DNA from: a bacterium
Lineage (GTDB): Bacteria; Pseudomonadota; Alphaproteobacteria; Rhodobacterales; Rhodobacteraceae
DNA length: 64,000 nucleotides
Reading direction: 5' to 3'
Assembly: GCA_016124195.1 (NCBI GenBank)
Contig: WGOE01000007.1
Location: 1-64,000, forward strand
Position 1 is the stretch's first letter; every line of letters begins with the position of its first letter. The position numbers were made by a program, and so were the translations under genes. Below are positions 23,884-33,224 of this stretch, piece by piece. The notes beneath the pieces were generated by a model. The model made no database searches. It saw nothing but the letters and a program-made list of their open reading frames with translations, and was not told where the DNA came from.

Positions 23884-25593
23884 TCAGAAGGTCGTGCCTG
23901 CGGCCAGCAGCACCTGTTCCACGACCGGGCCAAGGGCGAGGGCGGGAAAGAATTGCAGCCCCCCCAGGATGAGGATGACCCCCACCAGAAGGCCCACGAA
24001 CAGGGCCGAGGTGGTGGGGAAGGTGCCGGACGACGCCGCCACGCGCGATTTGGCAGCCAGTGAGCCCGCCATGGCCAGCACGGGAAGCACATAGGCAAAG
24101 CGGCCAAGGACCATGGCGATGCCGAGCGTGACGTTGAACCACGGCGTATCGGCGTTCAGCCCGGCAAAGGCCGAGCCGTTGTTTCCCGCAGCAGAGGAAT
24201 AGGCGTAAAGAAGCTCGCTCAAGCCATGCGGGCCGGCGTTGTTCAGGCTCGAAAGGGCAGCGGGCAGCATGGCGGCCAGCGCGGTGAAGCCCAGGATCGC
24301 CAGCGGCAGGATAACGACGGCCAGCACGGCCAGCCGGATTTCGCGCGCCTCGATCTTCTTGCCGAGGAATTCGGGCGTGCGCCCGACCATCAGCCCCGCG
24401 ACGAAGACCGACAGCACGCAGAAGACCACCATTCCGTAAAGGCCGGAGCCCACGCCGCCCGGCAACACCTCGCCCAGCTGGATCATGACCATGGGCACCA
24501 GCCCGCCCAGGGGCATCAGGCTGTCATGCATGGTATTGACCGCACCGCAGCTGAGCCCGGTGGTGGCCACGGCGAACAGGGCCGACATGGCCTGGCCGAA
24601 GCGGACTTCCTTGCCTTCCATGTTCCCCATGTCGGGGGCCACCCCCAACGCGGTCACAAGCGGGTTGCCCTGCGCCTCGGCCCACCAGGTCAGGGCCACA
24701 CCGCCCACCAGCAGGACAGCCATGGCCGACAGGATCGCCCAGCCTTGCTTTTCAGATCCGACCATGCGGCCGAAGGTGATGGGAAGCGCGGCCGAGATCG
24801 CCAGCATCGCCCAGATCTGCAGGATGTTCGTCAGGGCCGATGGGTTTTCGAACGGATGCGAGGAATTGGCGTTGAAGAAGCCCCCGCCGTTGGTGCCCAG
24901 CTGCTTGATCGCCTCCTGGCTGGCCACCGGGCCCAATGCGATGGTCTGGTGCAGGCCCTCGAGCGTTGTCGCATCCATCGACCCAAGCAGCGTCTGCGGC
25001 ACGCCAAGGGCCATGAAGGCCAGTGCCACAAGGATCGACAGCGGCAGAAGCAGATACAGCGTCGCCCGCGTCAGATCGACCCAGAAGTTGCCCAGGGTCG
25101 CGGACCCCTTCCGCGCGAAGGCCCGCGTGACCGCGATGGCCAGCGCGATCCCGGTTGCGGCCGACAGGAAGTTGTGGACGGCCAATCCCGCCATCTGGCT
25201 GAAGTGGCTCATGGTCGCTTCGCCCGAATAGGCTTGCCAGTTGGTGTTGGTCAGGAAACTGATCGCGGTATTGAAGGCGAGGTCGGGGGGAACTCCCGCA
25301 AAGCCCTGCGGGTTGAAGGGCAGAAACGCCTGCAGCCGCAGGATCGCGTAAAGTGCGGCAAAGCCTGCGGCGCTGAACACCAGCATTGCCATCCCATAGC
25401 CCGCCCAGGACTGCTCTGCCGCGGGGTCGATGCCGGCGGCGCGGTAGAACCCGCGTTCGACGGGGGACAACAGGGGATGCAGCAAGGTTCGATCGCCCGC
25501 GAAAAGCCGGGCCATGAAGCGGCCAAGCGGCAGGACCACCGCAAGGACAAGGCCGAGTGTGACTGCAAGCTGCAGCCAGCCGATGAGTGTCAT
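23884..25593 (-). CDS. kdpA: Potassium-transporting ATPase potassium-binding subunit KdpA
   Basis: Predicted 569 residues with about ten membrane helices and four selectivity-filter-like loops: [54 protein letters not shown] and [17 protein letters not shown]. KdpA is homologous to ion channels and selects potassium. GGAG precedes the ATG by eight bases. It follows kdpF by 36 bases. Confidence 0.95.
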   Translation of the reverse strand: MTLIGWLQLAVTLGLVLAVVLPLGRFMARLFAGDRTLLHPLLSPVERGFYRAAGIDPAAEQSWAGYGMAMLVFSAAGFAALYAILRLQAFLPFNPQGFAGVPPDLAFNTAISFLTNTNWQAYSGEATMSHFSQMAGLAVHNFLSAATGIALAIAVTRAFARKGSATLGNFWVDLTRATLYLLLPLSILVALAFMALGVPQTLLGSMDATTLEGLHQTIALGPVASQEAIKQLGTNGGGFFNANSSHPFENPSALTNILQIWAMLAISAALPITFGRMVGSEKQGWAILSAMAVLLVGGVALTWWAEAQGNPLVTALGVAPDMGNMEGKEVRFGQAMSALFAVATTGLSCGAVNTMHDSLMPLGGLVPMVMIQLGEVLPGGVGSGLYGMVVFCVLSVFVAGLMVGRTPEFLGKKIEAREIRLAVLAVVILPLAILGFTALAAMLPAALSSLNNAGPHGLSELLYAYSSAAGNNGSAFAGLNADTPWFNVTLGIAMVLGRFAYVLPVLAMAGSLAAKSRVAASSGTFPTTSALFVGLLVGVILILGGLQFFPALALGPVVEQVLLAAGTTF

Positions 25594-25629
25594 TCGGGAA
25601 TCTCCAATGCGCGCTGCGGCGTCTTTGGG

Positions 25630-25716
25630 TCAGAATTTCTCGGGCGCGATCAGGGTGACGACCAGGTAGGCGCCAAGCGCTATGGCCACGATCAGGCCAA
25701 GGATCGGATCGGACAT
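25630..25716 (-). CDS. kdpF: KdpF, small stabilising subunit
   Basis: 28 codons, MSDPILGLIVAIALGAYL then VVTLIAPEKF, a single membrane helix ending in the EKF typical of KdpF. GAGG six bases before the ATG. Located directly upstream of kdpA as in other kdp operons; it stabilises the KdpABC complex in the inner membrane. Too short for routine gene finders. Confidence 0.9.
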   Translation of the reverse strand: MSDPILGLIVAIALGAYLVVTLIAPEKF

Positions 25717-25723
25717 GGCGGCC

Positions 25724-25807
25724 TCATAACCGGCGCAGCAAGACGAGATAACCCGCCATCACGGCAATCAGCGCGAGCCCGAGCCCGCCATAGAAAAGAT
25801 CGTGCAT
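25724..25807 (-). CDS. 27-residue membrane peptide leading the kdp operon
   Basis: MHDLFYGGLGLALIAVMAG followed by YLVLLRRL, a single hydrophobic helix with a basic C-terminus. An excellent ribosome site (AGGAGGTGCACC-ATG) precedes it, and kdpF starts seven bases after its stop. Its strong initiation site and place argue that it is translated. No family name is known to me; it may be a further small subunit or a coupling leader for kdpF. Confidence 0.65.
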   Translation of the reverse strand: MHDLFYGGLGLALIAVMAGYLVLLRRL

Positions 25808-26222
25808 GGTGCACCTCCTGCGTTTGGTGGCAGGGTGCATCGGAACCGAATTTGAATTCGATATGGATTTGCCGCAGTCTGCATAAGGATCCCGCAAGGA
25901 TTTCGGCGCAATCGCCGGGTTCGGGCATGGGCCATGCCGTCTGTCGCAGGCACCGCGGCTATCTTGGAACGCGGCCGCAGGATTGGCATCCTTCCGGTGT
26001 CAGGTGGCGATCAGGCTGGGCGGGATCGACGCGGCGCGGGCTGCGCAGCCGCCCGGTGGCAGACCGGCTTCGATCTCGTTCCGCGCCGCGCGCCTTGACG
26101 GATTGCAGGGCAAGGCCGGAATGGGTGCGACGGTCATCGCGATCCAAAGGCCATGCGCTGCAGGCCCACGATCTGCCGCCGCCGGGCTTGCGGCATCCGC
26201 CCGCCGTGGCGGGCCTGCGGGC
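25808..26222. promoter_or_regulatory. kdp promoter region
   Basis: 415 bases without a supported gene, between the end of the LacI-type gene and the kdp operon, both read on the minus strand. The part near 25850-25890 is AT-rich (GAATTTGAATTCGATATGG on the plus strand) and is the likely KdpE-controlled promoter. The rest (about 25960-26220) is GC-rich with nothing recognisable. Confidence 0.4.
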
Positions 26223-27245
26223 CTAATCGTCAGGCAGATTTTCCTTGAGGATCAGTTGCAACCGCAAGGGGATGAAGGTGTAGGGCTTGCCCCGTCCCGC
26301 GGCAGTCAAAAGGTTCAAGGCCTCGCGCGCCTCGACCCGCGGGTTCTGGTCGATCACGGCATCGACCGTGCCATCCAGAAGCAGGCGCTTGTTGCTGTCG
26401 GTCGCCTCGTGCCCGATCAGGACGACCTTCTGCGCCATGCCCCGCGCCTTCAGCGCCGTGGCAATGCCCGAGGTGCCGCCGCCAACATTGTAGATCGCGG
26501 CCAGATCGGGGTGCTGGTCCAAAAGCGCATGGGTCTCCACCATGGCCTTCTGCCGGTCATCCATGATCTCGCGCAGTTCGAGGATCTGGATATGCGGGAA
26601 CTCTTCGCGCAGGATGTGACGGAAGCCCATCTCGCGCTCTTCGTGGCCGCGGTATGACAGCGAGCCGGCGAAAAGCGCCACTTTGGCCGGTCTGCCCGCA
26701 GGCAAAAGCCGGCCCGTCAACTGCCCAGCCAGACGCCCCGCCTGCCGGTTGTCGATGCCCACATAGGCCAGCCGCGGAACGTTCTGGATGTCCGAGGCCA
26801 GGGTCAGCACATGGATGCCGGCCTGCGACAGGGTGCGGATCGCCTCGCGCACCAGGGGATGATCCTGCGCGATCAGGCCAACCCCGCGCGCCTGACCCTG
26901 CAGGTCCAGCAAGCGGGCGGCGAGCGTTTGCGGGTTGAAGCCTTCGATCCGCTCGACCCGGACACTGACGCCCGGCCGGTGGCTGGCGTTCAGGTCGATC
27001 TGGCGATGCAGGGCGTCGATGAAGGCGTTGGTGCCGGCTGGCAGCAGAAAGACCAGCGGGATCGTGTCATGCGCGGTCTCTGCGCTCTCGCCGCCGATAT
27101 AGCCCATCTGACGTGCGATGGTCAGCACGACCTCCTTGGTGCGGCCGCGCACACCGTCGCGCCCGTTGAGCACCCGGTCCACCGTGGCAGACGACACGCC
27201 CGCCGCCTTGGCCACATCCTGCAAAGTCACGCGCGAAGGAGTCAT
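26223..27245 (-). CDS. LacI/GalR-family transcriptional regulator
   Basis: Predicted 340 residues. N-terminal LacI helix-turn-helix VTLQDVAKAAGVSSATVDRV followed by LNGRDGVRG, then a periplasmic-binding-protein-like sensor domain (IPLVFLLPAGTNAFIDAL, LAYVGIDNRQAGRLAGQL, AAIYNVGGGTSGIATAL) typical of sugar-responsive members. It is divergent from the ABC transporter/catabolic operon starting at 27610 and is the likely local repressor, released by the transported compound or a product. Confidence 0.9.
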   Translation of the reverse strand: MTPSRVTLQDVAKAAGVSSATVDRVLNGRDGVRGRTKEVVLTIARQMGYIGGESAETAHDTIPLVFLLPAGTNAFIDALHRQIDLNASHRPGVSVRVERIEGFNPQTLAARLLDLQGQARGVGLIAQDHPLVREAIRTLSQAGIHVLTLASDIQNVPRLAYVGIDNRQAGRLAGQLTGRLLPAGRPAKVALFAGSLSYRGHEEREMGFRHILREEFPHIQILELREIMDDRQKAMVETHALLDQHPDLAAIYNVGGGTSGIATALKARGMAQKVVLIGHEATDSNKRLLLDGTVDAVIDQNPRVEAREALNLLTAAGRGKPYTFIPLRLQLILKENLPDD

Positions 27246-27609
27246 CCGGTTTTCGCCACCCCTGGTCTTTGCCGCGCATCGGCGCCGCTGTGATCCAGAT
27301 GCTTAGTGCCATCGAATCGGCAAGCTGTAAATGATGGATATTGATTGATTCTGATGTCACCACCTGATGTCAGCGAAACGACCCCTGCGGTGCTGCGCTG
27401 CGGAAATCATCGAATCTTCCCGGAATTCAAACAATTAGCGACACGCAACTGCGATAAATTGAGGGTTCTGCCGCTGTGGCTGCGACATTCTGCGGGGTTG
27501 ATTGTTTTTGCGATGCTGTTTTCTGATGTTGACTTGATGTGTTATTTCCTCATAAGTCATCACCCTGAGAGCATCAACGCATGCGCTCTGCTGTCTTGGG
27601 AGGGAAGCA
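27246..27609. promoter_or_regulatory. Divergent promoter region with TGATGT direct repeats
   Basis: 364 bases without a gene between the regulator and the catabolic operon, AT-richer than the flanks. TGATGTCA occurs twice 13 bases apart (27352-27359 and 27365-27372), and TGATGTT/TGATGTG occur 11 bases apart at 27524 and 27535, close to the operon start. These direct repeats could bind a regulator on one face of the helix. No classic LacI-type palindrome was seen. GGGAGGGAAGC precedes the ATG at 27610. Confidence 0.4.
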
Positions 27610-29220
27610 ATGGACCAACAGAACCGCATCTCGCGGCGCCAATTGTTGACGACCGGGGGCAAACTTGCCGTCTATGGCGCTGCCCTTGGGATTGCACCGA
27701 AATTCATTCGCCCGGCGCGGGCAGGGGCCCCGGATGCCCTTGCGGCCGGCATGATCGGCGGGCCGACCGGCTTTGACGGGGCAGAGCGCTATCAGTATGG
27801 CGCCGACACGCCGGAAGGCCGCGCGATCGAGGCCGCAAAGGCGCTGAAGGGGGCGGGCAAGGCCCCGGCCAAGATCGTGATCGGGCTGTCGGATGGCTCC
27901 ATCGGGCAGTTGACCAAGCCGTTCCCGGCCGGCGCTCCCTCGATCAAGGATCTGTGGGAGAAGGAAACCGGCATTCCGCTGGAAATCGTGGGCCTGCCGA
28001 ACGGGCAGGAATTCACCAAGACCATGCAGGATATCTCGACCAAGGGCGGGGCTTTCGACATCTATTCCGTCGAATGGAACCGTCTGGGCGACCTCGCGGA
28101 ATCGGGCGGGATCGCCAAGCTCGACGATTACGTCGCGGCCCACAAGCCCGAGTGGGATGACCCCAAGCGCGGCTATGTGGATGGCGCCAAGGGGGTGGCC
28201 CTGCTCAACCAATATCGCGGCAGCACCTACGGCGTGTCGCTGGACGGCGATTTCCAGACCTGGGTCTACCGCACCGACCTGTTCGGGGACGCAGCCGAAC
28301 AATCGGCCTTCAAAAGCAAATACGGCTATGATCTGGCGCCGCCCAAGACCTGGAAGCAGCACGCCGATGTCGCGGCCTTCTTCCAGCGCCCGGACAAGGG
28401 CCTCTTCGGCTGCACGGATCTGCGCAATCAGGGCTGGGGCTATACCAACTGGTATCAGCGCTACACGTCCATGGCCTCGCCCAACCAGTTCCTGTTCGGC
28501 GATGACGGCACCCCGCTGATCAATTCGGATCAAGGGGTGGCGGCCACGCAGGAATATGTCGACTCGCTGGCCACCCATTCGCCCGACGCGATCAGCTGGG
28601 GCTGGTCCGAGCAATACGGCAACTTCGCCGGCGGAGGTGCTGCGATGACCTGCGCCTTTTCCAACCTGCCCAAGTTTCTGGACAATGCCGGCAACACCGG
28701 CTCGAAGGTCACCGGCAAGATCGGTTCGATGCTGCCGCCCGGACGCGAGATCGACGGCAAGCTGGTCAGCCGGTCGGTTCTGTGGTTCTCGTTGACCGGG
28801 ATGGTGTCGGCGCAGTCGCAATACCCCGAGGTCGCCTATCTCTTGCTGCAATGGCTTGGTTCCAGCCGGATCTACAGCTGGATGACGGCCAATCCCGGCG
28901 GCTATTTCGATCCCTTCTCGCTCAACGACTTTGCCGATCCATTGGTGCGCGAGACCTATCACGGCTACCACATGGACATCGTGCGCGAGACGGTCGCCCG
29001 CACGGTGCCGACCATCAACTATCCGGGGGCCACGGCGTTCCACAACGCGCTGGACGAAAACCTGATGGCCGCGCTGACCGGGGCCAAGACCGCCGCGCAA
29101 GCGATGGCCGACACCGCCGCCGAGTGGAAAAAGATCACCCGGCGCACCGGCGAGGACAAGATCATCGACGCCATCAAGGCCAACAAGGCCGCCTGGCCCA
29201 CGGTGCTTGATCCGGTCTGA
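27610..29220 (+). CDS. Tat-exported solute-binding protein of a carbohydrate ABC importer
   Basis: Predicted 536 residues. A twin-arginine signal (ISRRQLLTTGGKLAVYGAAL, then PARA cleavage) shows export of a folded protein. The rest resembles family 1 extracellular solute-binding proteins: SIKDLWEKETGIPLEIVGLP, then AFDIYSVEWNRLGDLAESGG, and GYDLAPPKTWKQHADVAAFF. It is longer than common sugar-binding proteins (about 420), like the binding proteins of two-ATPase importers for polyols. First gene of the operon; two hairpins follow it, a usual way to make more binding protein than membrane parts. Confidence 0.9.
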   Translation: MDQQNRISRRQLLTTGGKLAVYGAALGIAPKFIRPARAGAPDALAAGMIGGPTGFDGAERYQYGADTPEGRAIEAAKALKGAGKAPAKIVIGLSDGSIGQLTKPFPAGAPSIKDLWEKETGIPLEIVGLPNGQEFTKTMQDISTKGGAFDIYSVEWNRLGDLAESGGIAKLDDYVAAHKPEWDDPKRGYVDGAKGVALLNQYRGSTYGVSLDGDFQTWVYRTDLFGDAAEQSAFKSKYGYDLAPPKTWKQHADVAAFFQRPDKGLFGCTDLRNQGWGYTNWYQRYTSMASPNQFLFGDDGTPLINSDQGVAATQEYVDSLATHSPDAISWGWSEQYGNFAGGGAAMTCAFSNLPKFLDNAGNTGSKVTGKIGSMLPPGREIDGKLVSRSVLWFSLTGMVSAQSQYPEVAYLLLQWLGSSRIYSWMTANPGGYFDPFSLNDFADPLVRETYHGYHMDIVRETVARTVPTINYPGATAFHNALDENLMAALTGAKTAAQAMADTAAEWKKITRRTGEDKIIDAIKANKAAWPTVLDPV

Positions 29221-29226
29221 CAGAGG

Positions 29227-29304
29227 CCGGTCCGTTGCCGTTCCCAGGGCGACGGACCGGTTCAGACCGTACACCCGGCCGGCGCGAGGACCACGCGCCG
29301 GCCG
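29227..29304 (+). terminator. Two consecutive stem-loops after the binding-protein gene
   Basis: CCGGTCCGT (29227-29235) pairs with ACGGACCGG (29252-29260), and CGGCCGGCGCG (29276-29286) pairs perfectly with CGCGCCGGCCG (29294-29304). They sit between the solute-binding gene and the first permease. Likely 3'-end protection and partial termination, giving an excess of binding protein. Confidence 0.6.
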
Positions 29305-29334
29305 CCCTTTCCCGCATGACACCCCGGATCCGAC

Positions 29335-30195
29335 ATGACCCGCTCGCTGGCCTTCATGAGCTTTCGTTACGCTGCCATCCTGCTGGCCATCGCCATCGTG
29401 CTGGTTCCGGTGCTGTGGATGGCCTCCATGGCCTTCAAGCCCATCGAAGAGTGGCAGGCCACCGGCGCCGACCTGACCTGGATACCCCGCGCGCCGACCC
29501 TGGACAATTTCCGCTACATCTTTGGCAGAAGCACAAGCGATCTGATCGTCACCCTGGACAAGACCGCGCTGAAGCCGATCCTCGCCTCGTTCCTGTCAGC
29601 GGGCATCGGCACGATCCTCGCGATGACGGCGGGCACCTCGGCGGCCTATGGGCTGTCCCGGTTCGGCTCGGGGGCGAACCTGCCGCTGGCCCTCGTGCAG
29701 TTGCGGCTCTTTCCGCCAATGGCCGTGATGACGCCCGTGATGATCATGTGGGCCTTTCTGAGCTTTACCGACAGCTGGTGGGGGCTGGCGCTGGTTTACG
29801 GCATCGTGACCTTGCCCTTCGCCTTCTGGCTGATGAAGACCTTCTTCGACGACATGCCCAAAGAGATCGAGGAGGCCGCCCTCGTCGAAGGCTGCTCGCG
29901 CGGCCGGGTGTTCCTCAAGATCACCCTGCCGATGATGCGGGCCCCCCTCGCCTCGGCCGCGCTGTTCGTCTTCATCCTGAACTGGTCGGATTACCTGATC
30001 GCGCTGTTGCTGACGACCAAGCAATGGGTGACGATCCCGGTCTACATGGCGTCGCTGTCCTCTTCGATGACGGGGCAGCTTTATGGTGCAAAGGCCGCCC
30101 TGGGCCTGATCGCCGCCGTACCGCCCGTCGTGCTGGGGGTGCTGATCCAGAGACACCTGGTGAGGGGCCTGACCTTCGGGGCGTTGAAGCAATGA
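29335..30195 (+). CDS. ABC importer permease (MalG-type)
   Basis: Predicted 286 residues, six membrane segments beginning [20 protein letters not shown]. The coupling-helix EAA motif is [20 protein letters not shown] (about 177-196), and the large N-terminal periplasmic loop contains [14 protein letters not shown], usual in MalG/UgpE-like proteins. Its stop overlaps the start of the second permease (ATGA). Confidence 0.9.
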   Translation: MTRSLAFMSFRYAAILLAIAIVLVPVLWMASMAFKPIEEWQATGADLTWIPRAPTLDNFRYIFGRSTSDLIVTLDKTALKPILASFLSAGIGTILAMTAGTSAAYGLSRFGSGANLPLALVQLRLFPPMAVMTPVMIMWAFLSFTDSWWGLALVYGIVTLPFAFWLMKTFFDDMPKEIEEAALVEGCSRGRVFLKITLPMMRAPLASAALFVFILNWSDYLIALLLTTKQWVTIPVYMASLSSSMTGQLYGAKAALGLIAAVPPVVLGVLIQRHLVRGLTFGALKQ

Positions 30196-31070
30196 AAGAC
30201 GAATCCGCCAAGCTGGGCTTCCGCCTGACCCTGCCAGCCCAGGTGCTGGTCCTGTTCATCAGCGTCTTCCCCCTGCTGATGCAGCTTTACATCTCTTTGA
30301 CCGACTGGTCGCCGCTGTCGGGCCAAAGCTGGACGCAGGCCTGGACGATGTGGAATACCTTCGCCAACTACAGCGATGTCATCCACGACAGCCGGCTCTG
30401 GGCCGCCCTGGGTCGGACCGCCCTGATCATGGCGGTCTGCGTGCCGGTGGAGTTTCTGCTTGGCCTCGGGCTCGCCACCCTGTTCATGGACGATTTCCCG
30501 GGCAAGCGCGTGGCCTATTCCATCCTCATCATGCCGATGATGGTGGTGCCCGCCGTGGCCGGCTACATGTTCTACATGCTGTTCCAGTCCGGCGGCCCGG
30601 TGAACGACATCCTGTCGCGACTGCTGGGCCATCCGGTCACCCTGGCCTGGCTGTCGGACCCGCGGCTTGCGCTGGTCGCCGTGATGACGGCCGACATCTG
30701 GCAATGGACGCCGCTGATGTTCCTGATCCTGCTGGCGGGCCTTGTCGGCGTGCCCGACGATCAGATCAAGGCCGCAACCCTTCTGGGCGCGGGCCCGGTG
30801 CACCGCTTTATCACCATCGTGCTGCCGCGGATGAAGGCCATCATCGGCATCGCGCTGGCCATCCGCGTCATCGAGTGTTTCAAGATCTTCGACACGTTGT
30901 TCATCATGACCGGAGGCGGCCCGGGCGTCGCCACCGAAACGATCAGCGTCTACATCTACAAGATTGCCACCCAGGACCTGATCTGGGGCTATGTCGCGGC
31001 CATCGCGCTGGTCATCCTGATCGTCCTGTCCATCGCCTGTGTCTGGGCTCTGAAACGGATGGCGAAATGA
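30192..31070 (+). CDS. ABC importer permease (MalF-type)
   Basis: Predicted 292 residues with six membrane segments. Coupling motif [20 protein letters not shown], and [19 protein letters not shown] typical of MalF/UgpA-type subunits. The ATG at 30192 overlaps the previous stop; the next ATPase gene overlaps in turn. Forms the membrane channel with the preceding protein. Confidence 0.9.
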   Translation: MKDESAKLGFRLTLPAQVLVLFISVFPLLMQLYISLTDWSPLSGQSWTQAWTMWNTFANYSDVIHDSRLWAALGRTALIMAVCVPVEFLLGLGLATLFMDDFPGKRVAYSILIMPMMVVPAVAGYMFYMLFQSGGPVNDILSRLLGHPVTLAWLSDPRLALVAVMTADIWQWTPLMFLILLAGLVGVPDDQIKAATLLGAGPVHRFITIVLPRMKAIIGIALAIRVIECFKIFDTLFIMTGGGPGVATETISVYIYKIATQDLIWGYVAAIALVILIVLSIACVWALKRMAK

Positions 31071-32149
31071 GCACGATCCACCTTGAAAACCTGGTCAAGC
31101 GCTTCGGCCCCTTCACCGCGCTGAAGACCATGGACCTGACGATTGCCGACGGCGAATTCGTGGCGCTGCTTGGCCCCTCGGGCTGTGGCAAATCGACGAC
31201 GATGAACATGATCGCCGGGATCGAGCGGCCCTCGGAAGGCCGCATCCTCTTCGGCGGGCGAGATATGGCGGGCGTCCCGATGGGGCGGCGCGGCGTCGGC
31301 TTCGTGTTCCAGAACTACGCGATCTTCACCCATATGACGGTGCGCCAGAACCTCGCCTACGGGCTGCGCGCCACGCGCCGTCCGGCGGACGAGGTGGCGC
31401 GCCGGGTGGGCACCATGGCCGAACTTCTGCAATTGACCGACCTCATGGACCGCCCGGCCGCCGGTCTGTCGGTCAACATCCTGCAACGGGTGGCGATCGG
31501 GCGAAGTGCGGTGATGGAGCCCGCCATCTTCCTGCTCGACGAACCGCTATCCAACGTGGACGCCGCCTTCCGCGCCGTGATGCGGACCGAGTTGAAGCAA
31601 CTGCAACGCACCTTCCGGCAGACCATGGTCTATGTCACGCATGACCAGCTCGAGGCCATGACGATGGCCGACCGCATCGCCGTCATGGACCACGGCGTCC
31701 TGCAGCAGGTCGGCACCCCGCTGGAGATCTACAACAACCCCGCCAACCTGTTTGTCGCCCGTTTCATCGGGGCGCCCGGCATGAACCTGCTGCGCGGCCG
31801 CCCGGTCGAGACGGCGGGTGCCATGTCCATCGACCTTGGGGAGCTTGGCCTGACCCCGACCCTGACGCCGGAACAATCCGCCGCCGTCCGCGCTGCGAAG
31901 GGCGAGGTGATCTACGGTTTTCGCCCCGAACAGGTCAGCCGCGGGCTGGGGATGGCGATGCCCGTCAACTTTGTCGAAAGGATCGGCGCGCGGACCATCC
32001 TGCATCTTGGGCAGGGCAAGGATGTCGCCAAGGTGGTCCTGGAAAACGACGCGGGCTTTGAAACCGGCAAGGATCTGCACTTCCTGCCCTTGCCGTCGGC
32101 GGTGCGCCTCTTCGATGCCGCCTCCGGCATCGCACTCAGGGGGCATTGA
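31067..32149 (+). CDS. ABC importer ATPase 1, degenerate signature motif
   Basis: Predicted 360 residues, MalK-like with C-terminal TOBE region. Walker A GPSGCGKST (36-44), Q-loop Gln82, Walker B FLLDEP with catalytic Glu159 and switch His192 are intact. The ABC signature, usually LSGGQ, is LSVNI (134-138) followed by LQRVAIGRS. It therefore brings a normal ATP-binding half and a defective signature to the dimer. The partner at 32151 shows the opposite pattern. ATGA overlap with the permease. Confidence 0.9.
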   Translation: MSTIHLENLVKRFGPFTALKTMDLTIADGEFVALLGPSGCGKSTTMNMIAGIERPSEGRILFGGRDMAGVPMGRRGVGFVFQNYAIFTHMTVRQNLAYGLRATRRPADEVARRVGTMAELLQLTDLMDRPAAGLSVNILQRVAIGRSAVMEPAIFLLDEPLSNVDAAFRAVMRTELKQLQRTFRQTMVYVTHDQLEAMTMADRIAVMDHGVLQQVGTPLEIYNNPANLFVARFIGAPGMNLLRGRPVETAGAMSIDLGELGLTPTLTPEQSAAVRAAKGEVIYGFRPEQVSRGLGMAMPVNFVERIGARTILHLGQGKDVAKVVLENDAGFETGKDLHFLPLPSAVRLFDAASGIALRGH

Positions 32150-32150
32150 G

Positions 32151-33224
32151 ATGGCCGAGATTGCCTTTCGCAACGTGACCAAGCGCTACAAGGACACGCT
32201 CGCCGTCGATGATGCCAGCTTCACCGTGGCGGAAAACGAATTCTTCTGCTTCTTCGGCCCGCCGCTTTCGGGCAAAAGCACGATCCTGCGGCTGATCCTT
32301 GGCCTGGAAAAGCCCGACGCGGGCGAGATTCTGATTGACGGCAGGGTGGTGAACGACACCTCGCCCGCCGCGCGCAACATCGCCATGGTGTTTCAGAACC
32401 TGGCCCTGTTCCCGCATATGAGTGCGGCCGACAACGTGCGCTTTCCCCTGAAGGAACGGCATGAACCGCCGGCAAGGATCGAGGCCCGGCTGAAGGACGC
32501 CGCCGAAAAGCTGCATATCGGCCATATCCTGCACAAGCTGCCCGGTCAGCTTTCGGGTGGCGAACGCCAGCGCGTTGCCATCGCCCGCGCGCTGGTGCGG
32601 GACCCTGCGGCCTATCTGATGGACGACCCGATCTCGGCGCTCGATGCGCGGCTGCGCGAAGAAACCCGGGTGGAATTGAAGCGCATCCAGCGCGAGGCGG
32701 GCCGGACGCTGATCTATGTGACGCATGACCAGGAAGAGGCGATGTCGGTCGCCGACCGCATGGCCATTCTGGAACGGGGCGCCATCCGTCAGGTCGGCCG
32801 CCCGGTCGATATCTATGACAACCCCGCCACGACCTATGTGGCGCGCTTCCTCGGCTCTCCGGTGATGAACATCCTGGCCACGCGGCGGATGGGTTCGGAC
32901 TATGAGGCGGCCGGGCGGGCGCTGCGTGTCGCGGCCGAGGATGCGGTGGCGGGCGCGGTGGAACTGGGCCTGCGCCCCGAGGATCTGCACGTCGCACCTT
33001 GGGAGGGTGGCGGGGAACCTGCCACCGTGACCGAGGTCGAACCCCTCGGCGGCTATACCGTCGTCACGCTGAAGGCGGGCGACCAGCCGCTGCGCGCCAT
33101 GCTGCGCGGCCAGCCGGAAATGCGGGTCGGGGCGCAGGTGGCGCTGTCCTGCGATCCGGCCAAGGTGATCTATTTCGGGGCCGGCGGCGCCGCGCTGCCC
33201 CGCGTGAGAGGAGCAAGGCAATGA
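32151..33224 (+). CDS. ABC importer ATPase 2, Walker B Glu-to-Asp
   Basis: Predicted 357 residues, MalK-like with TOBE region. Walker A GPPLSGKST (36-44), signature LSGGE (134-138) and His192 are intact, but the Walker B motif reads AYLMDDP with Asp159 where the catalytic Glu is expected. Paired with ATPase 1, one composite site would be fully consensus and the other would combine both defects. It begins one base after the previous stop codon and ends overlapping the oxidoreductase gene (ATGA). Confidence 0.9.
   Translation: MAEIAFRNVTKRYKDTLAVDDASFTVAENEFFCFFGPPLSGKSTILRLILGLEKPDAGEILIDGRVVNDTSPAARNIAMVFQNLALFPHMSAADNVRFPLKERHEPPARIEARLKDAAEKLHIGHILHKLPGQLSGGERQRVAIARALVRDPAAYLMDDPISALDARLREETRVELKRIQREAGRTLIYVTHDQEEAMSVADRMAILERGAIRQVGRPVDIYDNPATTYVARFLGSPVMNILATRRMGSDYEAAGRALRVAAEDAVAGAVELGLRPEDLHVAPWEGGGEPATVTEVEPLGGYTVVTLKAGDQPLRAMLRGQPEMRVGAQVALSCDPAKVIYFGAGGAALPRVRGARQ

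Noticed and set aside
25960-26220. Possible gene remnant between the LacI-type gene and kdp
   Set aside because: A plus-strand frame ends with PPPGLRHPPAVAGLRA, but no start, ribosome site or family was recognised.
20077-26226. Very long plus-strand frames across the kdp region
   Set aside because: They mirror kdpD, kdpB and kdpA codon structure on the opposite strand, as expected at high GC; products are His/Arg/Gln-rich and meaningless.
27574-29322. 582-residue minus-strand frame over the solute-binding gene
   Set aside because: Antisense shadow; the plus-strand product has a Tat signal and clear binding-protein motifs.
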